A stretch of DNA of 64,000 nt from G963676655 sp963678305 (GTDB lineage Bacteria; Verrucomicrobiota; Lentisphaeria; Victivallales; Victivallaceae), in NCBI GenBank assembly GCA_963678305.2, contig CAXXVV010000013.1, forward strand, positions 186,001-250,000, read 5' to 3'. Below are positions 1 to 8,492 of the stretch, in pieces. Each line of letters opens with the position of its first letter. Position 1 is the stretch's first letter. Made by a program: the position numbers and the translations under genes. Below the pieces are notes generated by a model, which was not told where the DNA came from, did not search any database, and saw only the letters and a list, made by a program, of their open reading frames with translations.

Positions 1-1238
1 TTTTTGACTTTGTGAAAGGTGATCAGGTTGCCGTTATGGGCTGAGTAAGAGCTTGCGTCACCGGAACGGCTCAGGATGCACAGATTCTCGCCATCAATGA
101 CCATGCTGGCGTAATGACGGGATTCGATTTCGCTGCCGCCAATTGCCACCAGCCCTGCGAAACACCAGTCTACCATGTTTTTTGAAAAATGCAGAACCAG
201 GCGGCTGCGCTGGTTGTTCGGGAGGTTGTAGCGGTCTTTATCCAGTAGTTCGGCCCGGGTCATCGAGTCGGTTGCCTGAGTGCTGAGCAGCCAGTACAAT
301 TCAGTTTTATCATCGTATAAAACATGGAACTTCATTTGACCGCCGGGCAGGGGGATAAAACGGCATTCGCCGCCGGACGGCAGTTTCTGGAAGCCGGTGA
401 TCATTTCGCCGGTGCCGGGCTTGTCGCCGGTTTCGGTCACGGTCAGGAGGGTGGCGTAACCGGTCCAGCCGATATGAACCCTGGAAATCAAGTGAAGCGT
501 CTTCATTTCCGGATCGAACCAGTAGTGTTTCGGGTCGTAAATCTGGAAAATATTGGTTTCAAGCCATCCTGGAGGCGCGCTGTCGCGATCCGGGGCCGGA
601 AAATATGTGACTTTCGGCTTGATCGGAAAAAAGCTCATGCCGCGATCAATTAATTCCTGATCGTCGAAGGCATCACGGAATGCTATTTCGGAGGCGAATG
701 TCCAGTTAGCCTTGACGGTCAGGTCATCTTCCAGTCTGCCGCGCATTAATACCGGAGCCAGAACGCTCGGTTCCCAGGAGTCGCAGTCGTTGTAGCATTT
801 GCGTTCCATGACCAGATAGACGCAGCCATTGGCGTAGTGGACGTTGCACGGAGCCTGGTGCCATGTTTGACCTTCAGTCAACTTGACCGGTTCGCTCCAG
901 GTTTCTCCCCTGTCGGCAGAGGACATTACCACGAGGTTGCCGTTGTGCCCGAGGACATAAAGTTTGTTGCCTGCCACGAAAGGACGGGCGTGAAGGAATG
1001 GAAATTCCATGGTTTTGGTCCAGGTTTCGCCGTGGTCGTCACTGATATGGACCTGACCCTGATGTGAATCGCATTTTATGCCGTCGACCAGATCAATACC
1101 GGGACCGCGAAAGCCGCCGGTCGCGACCAGGCGTCCGCCGGGGCAAATACAGAGGCCCGGACTGCAGGTCCAGACGGTGTTTGAGTCCGGCGTCTTCATT
1201 AAGGTTATATATTCATCAGCCAGTGCTGTGATTTTCAT
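1..1238 (-). CDS. Sialidase-like BNR/Asp-box protein (3' end beyond window)
   Basis: Leftward reading frame open from an ATG at 1238 to the window edge (412 residues visible). A good ribosome site (CAGGAGT) lies 6-7 bases upstream of the ATG. At least two Asp-box motifs (S-x-D-x-G-x-T-W) are visible: SDDHGETW near residue 70 and SADRGETW near residue 105, which mark six-bladed sialidase propellers. The visible C-terminal stretch (LCILSRSGD, then an HNGN motif and ITFH) matches the closing strand of sialidase-family proteins common in Lentisphaerae and Planctomycetes, so only a few residues are probably missing. No signal peptide is seen, so it probably acts in the cytoplasm on an imported glycan or is not a true sialidase. 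The catalytic Arg triad and Tyr cannot be assigned by eye. It is preceded by a promoter and TTGAAT/TATTCAA operator-like repeats. Confidence 0.85.
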   Translation of the reverse strand, partial: MKITALADEYITLMKTPDSNTVWTCSPGLCICPGGRLVATGGFRGPGIDLVDGIKCDSHQGQVHISDDHGETWTKTMEFPFLHARPFVAGNKLYVLGHNGNLVVMSSADRGETWSEPVKLTEGQTWHQAPCNVHYANGCVYLVMERKCYNDCDSWEPSVLAPVLMRGRLEDDLTVKANWTFASEIAFRDAFDDQELIDRGMSFFPIKPKVTYFPAPDRDSAPPGWLETNIFQIYDPKHYWFDPEMKTLHLISRVHIGWTGYATLLTVTETGDKPGTGEMITGFQKLPSGGECRFIPLPGGQMKFHVLYDDKTELYWLLSTQATDSMTRAELLDKDRYNLPNNQRSRLVLHFSKNMVDWCFAGLVAIGGSEIESRHYASMVIDGENLCILSRSGDASSYSAHNGNLITFHKVK

Positions 1239-1273
1239 AAAAAACTCCTGTTTTCATAGATAAATTTAATTAC

Positions 1274-1303
1274 ATTATAAAAATAAACGGCTCCAGTATT
1301 CAA
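1274..1303 (-). promoter_or_regulatory. Predicted promoter of the leftward sialidase-like gene
   Basis: On the minus strand TTGAAT (1303-1298) and TATAAT (1279-1274) are separated by 18 bases, a plausible sigma-70 promoter 36 bases before the start codon. The -35 box overlaps one TATTCAA half-site of the operator family described at 1362-1400. Confidence 0.5.
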
Positions 1304-1361
1304 TGCAATACGGAGACATCTATTTTGAGGCGTATTCAATGTTTTCCTGCTGGTTGTTCCT

Positions 1362-1400
1362 TTGAATTATTCAAAAAAATAATTTTGAATATTCAAAATT
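1362..1400. promoter_or_regulatory. Operator-like palindromes upstream of sialidase-like gene
   Basis: Contains TTGAATTATTCAA (1362-1374) and a perfect 20-base palindrome, AATTTTGAATATTCAAAATT (1381-1400). Two further TATTCAA half-sites lie at 1297-1303 and 1333-1339, giving spacings of about 36, 35 and 22 bases. The same 13-mer TTGAATTATTCAA recurs at 14860-14872 beside the second LacI gene, so a common regulator is likely. LacI-family sites usually carry a central CG, which these lack, so the regulator's identity is inference. Confidence 0.55.
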
Positions 1401-1512
1401 ATGAGATATAATACTCTTATTCGTTAAGATAATTACTGCAAGAATCAATATAATAATAGAATATATAATAATCATGCGGTTTGATTATAAATAATTTTTA
1501 ACGTTTTGATGA

Positions 1513-2523
1513 TTAACTGTTTATTGTTGACTGGGTTTGTTTTATTTCTGTTTCAGATAGAATGTGAACAGCGATTTTTTTCCGTCCCCAGGTGTAGGAT
1601 ATAGCGGCCCCACCGTTACTTAAGGCGATGACTGCCGGGTATGAGTATTCTCTTCCGGTTTCTGTTTCCAGATCAATAACTTTTTTCCAGGTTGCGCCGT
1701 TATCTACGGAACGGGCAAGAGTAATCGGACAGCGCGGACCCCAGTTTTTACTGATTGGATTGTAAGCCAGCAGCAAAGAGCCGTCAACCAGCTTTGCCAG
1801 GTCGATACCGCTGTTGTTGTTTGGCAAGTCGGTTTCGTAGACTTTGCACCACGTCAGGCCGCCGTCAATCGAATCACTGCGGCAGATTTTGCCGGTAGTG
1901 CTGCGCAGCAGCATGTGGATTTTGCCGGGGGCGGATTCCCAGAGCGTAGGTTGGATTACTCCGAATCTGACGTCTTTTCCTTTCTTATCGATGCCGACAA
2001 GATGTCCCGGTTGATCGATTAGTTTAGAGCGGGTCCAGGTGCGTCCCTGATCCTCGCTGCAATCGACAAACGCTTTCCAGGATTTAATTTCAATGGAGCC
2101 TGGGGCCAGCCAGGTGCCGTCGGAGAGTTCGATGCATTTGTTTTTGACCGGGCCGCGACCGCCGACATTTCCGTCGACCAGTTCTTCCGGTTTGGTCCAG
2201 ATGGTCCCGGCATCAACGGAACGTATGACCCAGGTTTTCCAATGGCTGCATTTACGCCCGATTTTAAAGAATAAGGTTACTTCGCCGTTTGAATAGTGCA
2301 GAACAGGATTCCAATGCGGCAGATTCTTGACTTTAACCCAAATGACTGGTTTGTTCCATTGACCGTTTTGATATTTCGCGCCCCAGATAGCGACATTATT
2401 ATCCCCTTCTTTAGTGCCGGCAAACCAGGAGGCAAGGAGTGAGCCGTCAGGCAATTCCACTAAAGTCGAGGCATGGCATTCTTTATAGGCCGAGTCTGGA
2501 GGGGGTATATAATAACTGATCAC
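1513..2523 (-). CDS. Sialidase-like protein (BNR_2 family)
   Basis: 336 residues. The N-terminal block CHASTLVELPDGSLLASWF followed by AGTKEG is the hallmark of the large bacterial sialidase/BNR_2 family; further propeller blocks are GRGPVKNKCIELSDGTWLA, an Asp-box-like SEDQGRTW, SIDGGLTW and SVDNGATW, and NNNSGIDLAKLVDGSLLLAY. These give a six-bladed propeller of usual length. No signal peptide is visible, so a cytoplasmic role on imported oligosaccharides is likely. The start is GTG at 2523, whose first bases overlap the TGA of the upstream FAD oxidoreductase (GTGA, 4-base overlap), pointing to translational coupling in a two-gene operon. True sialidase specificity is not proven; many members act on other sugars or are uncharacterised. 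Confidence 0.85.
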   Translation of the reverse strand: MISYYIPPPDSAYKECHASTLVELPDGSLLASWFAGTKEGDNNVAIWGAKYQNGQWNKPVIWVKVKNLPHWNPVLHYSNGEVTLFFKIGRKCSHWKTWVIRSVDAGTIWTKPEELVDGNVGGRGPVKNKCIELSDGTWLAPGSIEIKSWKAFVDCSEDQGRTWTRSKLIDQPGHLVGIDKKGKDVRFGVIQPTLWESAPGKIHMLLRSTTGKICRSDSIDGGLTWCKVYETDLPNNNSGIDLAKLVDGSLLLAYNPISKNWGPRCPITLARSVDNGATWKKVIDLETETGREYSYPAVIALSNGGAAISYTWGRKKIAVHILSETEIKQTQSTINS

Positions 2524-3779
2524 AGAATAGCTCCTTTTCTTTCTACTTCCTGACGCACCTCTAATGGTGCAACGTTTTTGATATTAATATTTTCAGCTAC
2601 CGCTTTGGCCGCGGTGATTCCGGCGGCTTGTCCGGTCATTGCACACGTAGTCATGACCCGGGCAGAAGAAAGGGCCAGTTGATCGGCGGAAAGGCATCGA
2701 CCGGCTGTCAGCAGATTGACCGAGTCCTTGGCCAGCAGTGAGCGCAAAGGTATTTGATAAGGCGGGACTTTCAGTTCGTCTTTCGGCAGGATGTATGTTC
2801 GTTTGTCATCTTCGGGATTATGTCCGTCAAGATAGAAAACACCACGGGCGATGGCATCATCAAACTGTCTGCCTGCACGAAGGTCATCCACTTGTAAAAT
2901 ATATTCGCCGATAATCCTTCGGCCTTCACGGATGCCGATGATGGGGGAACAATGATCCAGCATCCAGTTTTTTCCTTCGCATCGACGGTGATAATCCAAG
3001 ACCTGCATCATGCGTCTTCGGGCTCTTATTTCAACTTCAGTAAAGCTGTCCGTATCGGTTGAATCGCCGAGAGGAACTTTTATTTTGATCGCATTTGAAT
3101 GGGGGCCGTTCGGCCAGATGCTAGTCATCGGTAATTCTGATTCCCCGGTCAGTTTTTCCACCCAGCCGTCAGGCAGGACAGGCGCGTGATCGCCATCTTC
3201 AAGGTGACGGACGAAATACATCAGCGACATCGGTAATTGGGCATGATCGCCAGGACGGCCTTTTTCGGTAGCAAATCCGGCATGGTGGGCGATAACCGCT
3301 TCACCGGTGCAGTCGATAAATACTTTTCCGGATATCGCTTCGAGCCCGGACGGACCATCAATGATAATCTGCTCGATGCTCTCGCCGGAAGTAACAATAT
3401 CGGCAACTTTTGTGTGCAGCAACACTTTTATGTTGTGGCGCAGTAACAGCTCTTGCAGGATGAACGCCAATATCTCATGATCGAATATTCTGGCTTCGCA
3501 TTGTTCAAAGGGACGGTAAGGGGCGATTGCGTTCCATTGTTCCAGTGAGGATATTATCAGGTCGAATACTTCACCTTGCCCAGCCGTTTCGCCGCAGAAC
3601 GCGGCAACACCGCCGCTAGTTGCGTTGCCGCCGGTGACCGCGTTTTGTTCAATCAGCATAACGTTCGCGCCTCGTCGTGACGCGGCTATCGCGGCGCAGA
3701 TGCCTGCGATACCGCCGCCGGCGACGACAACGTCGGAATGGCGATTTGCCGGAATTGTTTTTGTAAATCTGATATCCAT
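2520..3779 (-). CDS. FAD-dependent oxidoreductase (FAD_oxidored family)
   Basis: 419 residues. The N-terminus carries the dinucleotide-binding Rossmann motif VVVAGGGIAGICAAIAASRRG with the acidic end of strand 2 (LIEQ) and a following TGGNATSGG loop typical of the FAD_oxidored (PF12831-like) family frequent in Lentisphaerae and Planctomycetes polysaccharide clusters. A C-terminal FAD-contacting stretch (LLTAGRCLSADQLALSSARV, then TCAMTGQAAG) is present. ATG start at 3779 with GGAAA nine bases upstream. It is the first gene of the leftward operon with the sialidase-like gene (4-base overlap) and is divergent from the LacI regulator at 4140. Probable cytosolic redox enzyme acting on a sugar or sugar acid; the substrate cannot be named. 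Confidence 0.85.
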   Translation of the reverse strand: MDIRFTKTIPANRHSDVVVAGGGIAGICAAIAASRRGANVMLIEQNAVTGGNATSGGVAAFCGETAGQGEVFDLIISSLEQWNAIAPYRPFEQCEARIFDHEILAFILQELLLRHNIKVLLHTKVADIVTSGESIEQIIIDGPSGLEAISGKVFIDCTGEAVIAHHAGFATEKGRPGDHAQLPMSLMYFVRHLEDGDHAPVLPDGWVEKLTGESELPMTSIWPNGPHSNAIKIKVPLGDSTDTDSFTEVEIRARRRMMQVLDYHRRCEGKNWMLDHCSPIIGIREGRRIIGEYILQVDDLRAGRQFDDAIARGVFYLDGHNPEDDKRTYILPKDELKVPPYQIPLRSLLAKDSVNLLTAGRCLSADQLALSSARVMTTCAMTGQAAGITAAKAVAENINIKNVAPLEVRQEVERKGAIL

Positions 3780-3817
3780 GATGCAGTTTCCTTTTTTGAA
3801 TCAAATAAACATAAATG

Positions 3818-3864
3818 ATTATACAGCGTATCAAAAGTGGAGTCAATATCAAAAAAGTGATATT
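3818..3864 (-). promoter_or_regulatory. Promoter plus dyad for the FAD oxidoreductase/sialidase operon
   Basis: Minus strand TTGACT (3846-3841) and TATAAT (3823-3818) with a 17-base spacer form a near-consensus sigma-70 promoter. An inverted repeat AATATC-N8-GATATT (3845-3864) abuts the -35 element and may be an operator, possibly for the divergently encoded LacI protein. Confidence 0.65.
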
Positions 3865-4055
3865 AACTATTCATTTGTTACTTTGTGTTTTTTATCTTTT
3901 CGTACTGAATAATGAAATATTCATGTATTATATGGCTTTATAATTATACTATTATACATAAGTTGTTGTTGATTGTCATTGGTTCTTTTCTTATCTTTAC
4001 GATGTGGAATAAATTGCGGCTGCACAAAAAAACATTATTTTTTTTGTCGAAAGTA

Positions 4056-4100
4056 TTGACAAGACTGTTTTTTTTATGTATATTTAGTACGTACTAAATA
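4056..4100 (+). promoter_or_regulatory. Promoter with perfect 20-bp operator palindrome for lacI-type gene
   Basis: TTGACA (4056-4061) and TATATT (4079-4084) with a 17-base spacer. A perfect 20-base palindrome, TATTTAGTACGTACTAAATA (4081-4100), with the central CG typical of LacI-family operators, covers the end of the -10 box and the expected start point. This is a textbook autorepression arrangement 40 bases before the LacI gene. Confidence 0.75.
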
Positions 4101-4139
4101 AAATTAAAAAGTTAATTTTGATCGGACAAATCTAAAATA

Positions 4140-5162
4140 ATGAAAAGTGAAAATTTAACAATCAGTGCACCTTCGGGTATCATGACGCAAAAGAAACTGG
4201 CGGAACTGGCCGGGGTCAGCAATGTGACAATCTACAATTGTTTGTATCGCAAAGAGCTGGTTAAGCCTGATACCCTGAAAAAGATCTATGCCCTAATGGA
4301 ACAATATGATTACCATCCTGACGGGATTGCCCGGGCCATGGTCAGGGGGAGAACCAATGTAATCGGGATTATCGTTCCTAATTTCGAGGTGGCATATTAC
4401 GCCAAAATCGTCAGCGCGATTGAACGTGCTGTGAAAGCCAATGGCTGCCATTGTATTATCTGTCAGCATCATGATGATCCGGAACAGGAGAAACTGGAGA
4501 TCAATATGATGCGAGAGTACCGGGTGGACGGGGTCATTCTCAGAAATTGTGGTCGCAACACCGACCATAAGCAGATTCGGCTGCTGGACAATGCCGGAAT
4601 TCCGTTTGTCCTGATTGACGGTCGAAGTGAAGGGTTCGATAATCATTATGTCGGCAACGACGATTATGCCGGAGCGCTTGACGCGATTGAGTTTTTGATT
4701 GGCAAAGGACATGAAAGAATCGGGTGTATTGGATTCCATCGTTCCGGTGACATCTGCCAAAGCGACCGTTACAAAGGTTATGCCGCCGCTCTGCAAAAAC
4801 ATAAACTTGCTTTGAACGATGATTGGGTGACGCAGTGCAGGACGGAATACACCAGCGGCCGCACGGAAGTTTTGAATATGTACAAAAAATGCCGAAACAA
4901 TTTTCCCTCCGCGTTTATGACCTTGAACGACCATACCGCGCTGGGAGTAATTTGCGGCTTGAAAGAAATAGATCTTAGGGCGGACGTGCTGGGATTTGGC
5001 GGTTACCTGGATCAGGCGATGTTGTCGGAAAAACTGCCGACGGTCATGCAGAATACCGAGGGTCTGGCTAAAAAAGCAGTTACATTACTTTTTAAACAAA
5101 TAAATAAAAAGGAGGCGGATGGACCAGTTTTTGTTAAGTGTTCCTTATCAATCGGTAAATGA
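4140..5162 (+). CDS. LacI-family transcriptional regulator
   Basis: 340 residues. An N-terminal helix-turn-helix around residues 15-40 (MTQKKLAELAGVSNVTIYNC) is followed by a periplasmic-binding-protein-like sensor domain (ITNVIGIIVPNF-type first strand seen as TNVIGIIVPNF, then VDGVILRN, DDYAGALDAIEFLI, HERIGCIGFHR). The second half of the HTH departs from the usual VSRVLN hinge (NVTIYNCLYRKELVKPDT), so the operator half-site may differ from standard LacI sites. The ribosome site is poor. It sits between the divergent FAD oxidoreductase operon and the pseudopilin/glycosidase genes, so it likely controls both in response to a sugar. The palindrome at 4081-4100 is its probable own operator. 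Confidence 0.92.
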   Translation: MKSENLTISAPSGIMTQKKLAELAGVSNVTIYNCLYRKELVKPDTLKKIYALMEQYDYHPDGIARAMVRGRTNVIGIIVPNFEVAYYAKIVSAIERAVKANGCHCIICQHHDDPEQEKLEINMMREYRVDGVILRNCGRNTDHKQIRLLDNAGIPFVLIDGRSEGFDNHYVGNDDYAGALDAIEFLIGKGHERIGCIGFHRSGDICQSDRYKGYAAALQKHKLALNDDWVTQCRTEYTSGRTEVLNMYKKCRNNFPSAFMTLNDHTALGVICGLKEIDLRADVLGFGGYLDQAMLSEKLPTVMQNTEGLAKKAVTLLFKQINKKEADGPVFVKCSLSIGK

Positions 5163-5203
5163 GTTTTTAAATTTAGAAAAATAACTTGCAAAGGAGAATA
5201 AAA

Positions 5204-5959
5204 ATGAAAAAAAGAAACCTTTTTACACTTATTGAACTCTTAGTTGTTATAGCTATTATAGCAATTCTCGCGTCAATGCTGATGCCGGCCCTTGGTAAAG
5301 CACGAGAAAGTGCAAAAAACATCAGTTGTGTCAGCAAGCTTGCTCAATTAGGCAAGGCCGTTATCATGTATACGGAGGATTATGACGGTTTTTTTTGCGG
5401 CATGCTGATGCCTAAAGATGGAATCAACTGGCAATGGTATAACCTGACCTACCCTTATGCACCCAAGAAGGATTTATACGCTTGTCCGAGCTACACCGGA
5501 AAACCCGCAGTTGAAATTGGTTTAACTTCAATAGTTTATTTTTCCGGACAATATGGCGGCGGGGTGTATCCGGGATCATACGGATACAATATGTTACTGG
5601 GCAAGACGAGTTGGTTAGACAGGACAGATGCGTTAAAATACTTAGTGGTAAGTAAGATGAGTCGCCTCAACAAGCAAGCGCCAACTCCTTTAATCAGTGA
5701 TATTCTGGGGAGTGCTTCCACCAGCGATGAATATGGCAGTTATGCCATATACGCGCATGTCCTTACAAATGATAATCATTCATATAGCTTTGGTCCGCGT
5801 CATAATGGAGGAGGAAATATGGTTTATGCCGATGGCAGAGCTGCTTCGATATCATACAATGGATTGTTATATAAAGCTAATCTGGCGAAAGATCGTTTCG
5901 TTGCCAGATACGGTACCGCATCCGGTTATGAAAAAGGAGCATTCCTGGCCGGCTATTAA
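5204..5959 (+). CDS. Type II secretion/pilin-like pseudopilin with H-X9-DG motif
   Basis: 251 residues from the ATG at 5204, preceded by AAAGGAG with good spacing; an in-frame upstream ATG at 5186 has no such site. The N-terminus is a class III signal: basic MKKRNLF, then TLIELLVVIAIIAILASMLMPAL, with the conserved Glu at +5 after a cleavage site that lies before the Phe/Thr. Near the C-terminus HNGGGNMVYADG is the H-X9-DG motif of the prepilin-processing-associated family that is hugely expanded in Lentisphaerae and Planctomycetes. It is probably cleaved and methylated by prepilin peptidase and sits at the cell surface or in a pseudopilus. It lies just before two glycosidase-like genes, as is common in these phyla, but its role there is unknown. 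Confidence 0.93.
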   Translation: MKKRNLFTLIELLVVIAIIAILASMLMPALGKARESAKNISCVSKLAQLGKAVIMYTEDYDGFFCGMLMPKDGINWQWYNLTYPYAPKKDLYACPSYTGKPAVEIGLTSIVYFSGQYGGGVYPGSYGYNMLLGKTSWLDRTDALKYLVVSKMSRLNKQAPTPLISDILGSASTSDEYGSYAIYAHVLTNDNHSYSFGPRHNGGGNMVYADGRAASISYNGLLYKANLAKDRFVARYGTASGYEKGAFLAGY

Positions 5960-5997
5960 TCAAGCTGAATTTCTAATTGCTGTTGAAGTGGAGAGAT

Positions 5998-8454
5998 ATG
6001 AACAAACATGAACTTACAATTGGAACCCCGGTCAATATTGTTGATCATGGGCTGATACTTGGAAATGGAGATATTTCTGCGAGTTTCTACCAGGGCCCGT
6101 CTTTACTGATCTGGCGCCTCGGAAAAGGAGATGTCTGGGACCGGCGCCTTGATTATCATCTTGATCCGAAACCGGCGCACATTGAAGAAATCGCCCGTGG
6201 GGTGACCGAGGAAGGTTGGATACGTTCCCCATATGGTCGGGATATAAAAGCGCTCAAAGGGACTGATAATCCGGAACGCGTTTATGAAATCTGCGCATCC
6301 GGGCCGCCCAGCCATAGCGAACGTCCCTATCCATGTCCAAAACCAGTCGGGGAACTGATAATGCATATTCCGGCGGATTGGTCCGATATGAGATTTAAGC
6401 AGACCCTGGTAATTGAAGATGCGCTCTTGCGGGTTGAGTGTTCATGGTCCAACGGCGTCAAGCTGTACCTTGAAGTTTTTATCGCTCCGGATGATAACGT
6501 GCTGGGGTTGGACTGGACTTTGACGGGATGGGATTATCAGACCGCGACAGGGGAGATGTATGTTGCGCCGGTCTGGTTTGCGTTATATCGTAAAGCGGAC
6601 CCCGGGGTTGCCGAATTTGGCGAAGATTATTGCCTGAAGTATAATCCGATTTTCAATCCGTTCAACAAACATAACTGTTTGCCGCTGGAAAAACCTTTTG
6701 TCAATACTTTGAATGGCCACAAAATGTATTTGCAACAGAACTTTTATCCTGAACCGACTTTCCCGGACGGTTTCTGCTATGGGATAATGCCGGTTGCGGC
6801 AAACCTGAAAATGACTCAGTTGGATGCCGGTTCCGCACTGGCGGGAATCAGGTTGACGCCGGAGCTGGATACCATGTCCGGCAAACTTTTCATTTTGGTT
6901 GAAAGTGCGGAATGTGACGCGGCTCTGGGGATGAAATTGCAGGATGCCGCATCGGTTGACGTCGAGGTATTGGCGTTGGACAGCAAAAAAGCCGCCAATG
7001 CATTCTGGCAGAAGTCCGCAGTGAAAATTGCTGATAAACTGGTCGAGAATCTGTGGTACGAAGTTCTTCATGTTCGCCGGTGTACCTGCAAAAGCGGCAA
7101 ACTCCCGCCCGGATTGTTTCTGCCCAGTACTGTACAGGATTATTCTTTATGGCACGGCGATTATCATTTTAATTACAACTTTCAACAACCGTTTCTCGGC
7201 GATTATGCCGCCAATCACTTTGAGATCGGCGACAGTTATTTTGATGTAATGCGGCATGTTCTGCAATTGGGTAAAATCATTAGTGAACGTTATTATGACT
7301 GTCGCGGAACGTTTGTTCAACTGACGAATTTCCCGGTTATGCACACCGACGATAATCTGGGTATTGCTCCGATGGGGCGTATGGCTTATATGACCGGGTG
7401 GGCCGGGCATCAGTATTATTGGCGCTATCATTATTCGATGGACAAAGAATGGCTGCGCAATGAAGGGTATCCGGTTTTGCGTGAGCTGGCTCTTTTCTAT
7501 ACCGATTTTTTGCAAAAGGGAGAAGACGGTTTGTATCATGCCTTTCCTTCCTGTCAGGGCGAGGATGGTTTCACCGGAATTCCGGATACTCTTACCGATG
7601 TTGCGCAGGTTATGCTGCATATCCGTTTTGCCTTGTGCGCGGCGCTGGAGGCGGCACAGACGCTTGAAGTCGATGTCGGTCTGCAGGAAGATTGGGGAGA
7701 TCGCATCAATAACCTTGCGGGAATAAACCGCATGCATTCCAGGCCCCAAAAGGCGGTTGAAAAATGGGATGACATGGTCGATGACTTGAAACGTTTGAGT
7801 CGGGAGCCGCGCATCCCGTGGCAAGAAATAACCGCAACCCGGGGAGATTTTTTCCCGCCGGAATTTCTGGGTTTTGACGGCAATATAAGAAATCCGGATC
7901 CGACGCAGGAGCCGGAATTCAACGATCCTGGTTTTTGCACTTCGCGCTGGTATCCCGGAAAACTGCCGCTTTACTGGTTGACGGAACTGCGCAATCGAAC
8001 ATTTATTCCGGAACGGGACTGGCCGCAAGTTAGGAACTCACTTGAAAAATGGCGTACTCCCAATGGTCTTCTTTGTGCCATGTCTGTCAATATGTACGGC
8101 TACCCCGGCGCCTGGTCGGAGGCTACCGGGATTATCGCGCCCATTCAGGAATGTTTATTGTCCGGCCATGACGGGATAATAAGGATATTTCCGTTCGCTC
8201 CGGAGGCATGGGGGGATATCAGATTTGACAATCTGCGGACCGAAGGCGCGTTTCTGGTAAGCGCAAAGAGAGAATCCGGGAAAACAACTTATGTAAAAAT
8301 AATATCGGAAAAAGGAGGAACGCTGTCATTGTTCAACCCTTTCGGCCGTGAAAAAGTTAAGATTGATGGGGCAGAAGTGCGCTGTGACGAAAAGTTCTGC
8401 AAAATGGATATGGAGGCAGGACAGTCTTTTGAAATAACCTTGATTCAAACCTGA
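5998..8454 (+). CDS. GH95-like (alpha/alpha)6-barrel glycoside hydrolase
   Basis: 818 residues from the ATG at 5998 (GGAGAG just upstream; the frame extends further up without a better start). The central part has the six-hairpin signature seen in GH95/GH65-like enzymes (HGDYHFNYNFQQPFLGDY near residue 390), and the C-terminus has the GH95-type closing block (IQECLLSGHDGIIRIFPFAP, then EAWGDIRF and LRTEGAFLVSA) leading into a small beta domain. GH95 enzymes are mostly alpha-L-fucosidases or galactosidases, so a deoxyhexose or galactoside from a host or algal glycan is a reasonable substrate. No signal peptide is visible. It follows the pseudopilin by 38 bases and precedes the secreted protein at 8493, probably in one unit. 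Exact family membership is inference. Confidence 0.7.
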   Translation: MNKHELTIGTPVNIVDHGLILGNGDISASFYQGPSLLIWRLGKGDVWDRRLDYHLDPKPAHIEEIARGVTEEGWIRSPYGRDIKALKGTDNPERVYEICASGPPSHSERPYPCPKPVGELIMHIPADWSDMRFKQTLVIEDALLRVECSWSNGVKLYLEVFIAPDDNVLGLDWTLTGWDYQTATGEMYVAPVWFALYRKADPGVAEFGEDYCLKYNPIFNPFNKHNCLPLEKPFVNTLNGHKMYLQQNFYPEPTFPDGFCYGIMPVAANLKMTQLDAGSALAGIRLTPELDTMSGKLFILVESAECDAALGMKLQDAASVDVEVLALDSKKAANAFWQKSAVKIADKLVENLWYEVLHVRRCTCKSGKLPPGLFLPSTVQDYSLWHGDYHFNYNFQQPFLGDYAANHFEIGDSYFDVMRHVLQLGKIISERYYDCRGTFVQLTNFPVMHTDDNLGIAPMGRMAYMTGWAGHQYYWRYHYSMDKEWLRNEGYPVLRELALFYTDFLQKGEDGLYHAFPSCQGEDGFTGIPDTLTDVAQVMLHIRFALCAALEAAQTLEVDVGLQEDWGDRINNLAGINRMHSRPQKAVEKWDDMVDDLKRLSREPRIPWQEITATRGDFFPPEFLGFDGNIRNPDPTQEPEFNDPGFCTSRWYPGKLPLYWLTELRNRTFIPERDWPQVRNSLEKWRTPNGLLCAMSVNMYGYPGAWSEATGIIAPIQECLLSGHDGIIRIFPFAPEAWGDIRFDNLRTEGAFLVSAKRESGKTTYVKIISEKGGTLSLFNPFGREKVKIDGAEVRCDEKFCKMDMEAGQSFEITLIQT

Positions 8455-8492
8455 ATCAACAATTAATGAATTAATCAACGAGGTAGATTTTT

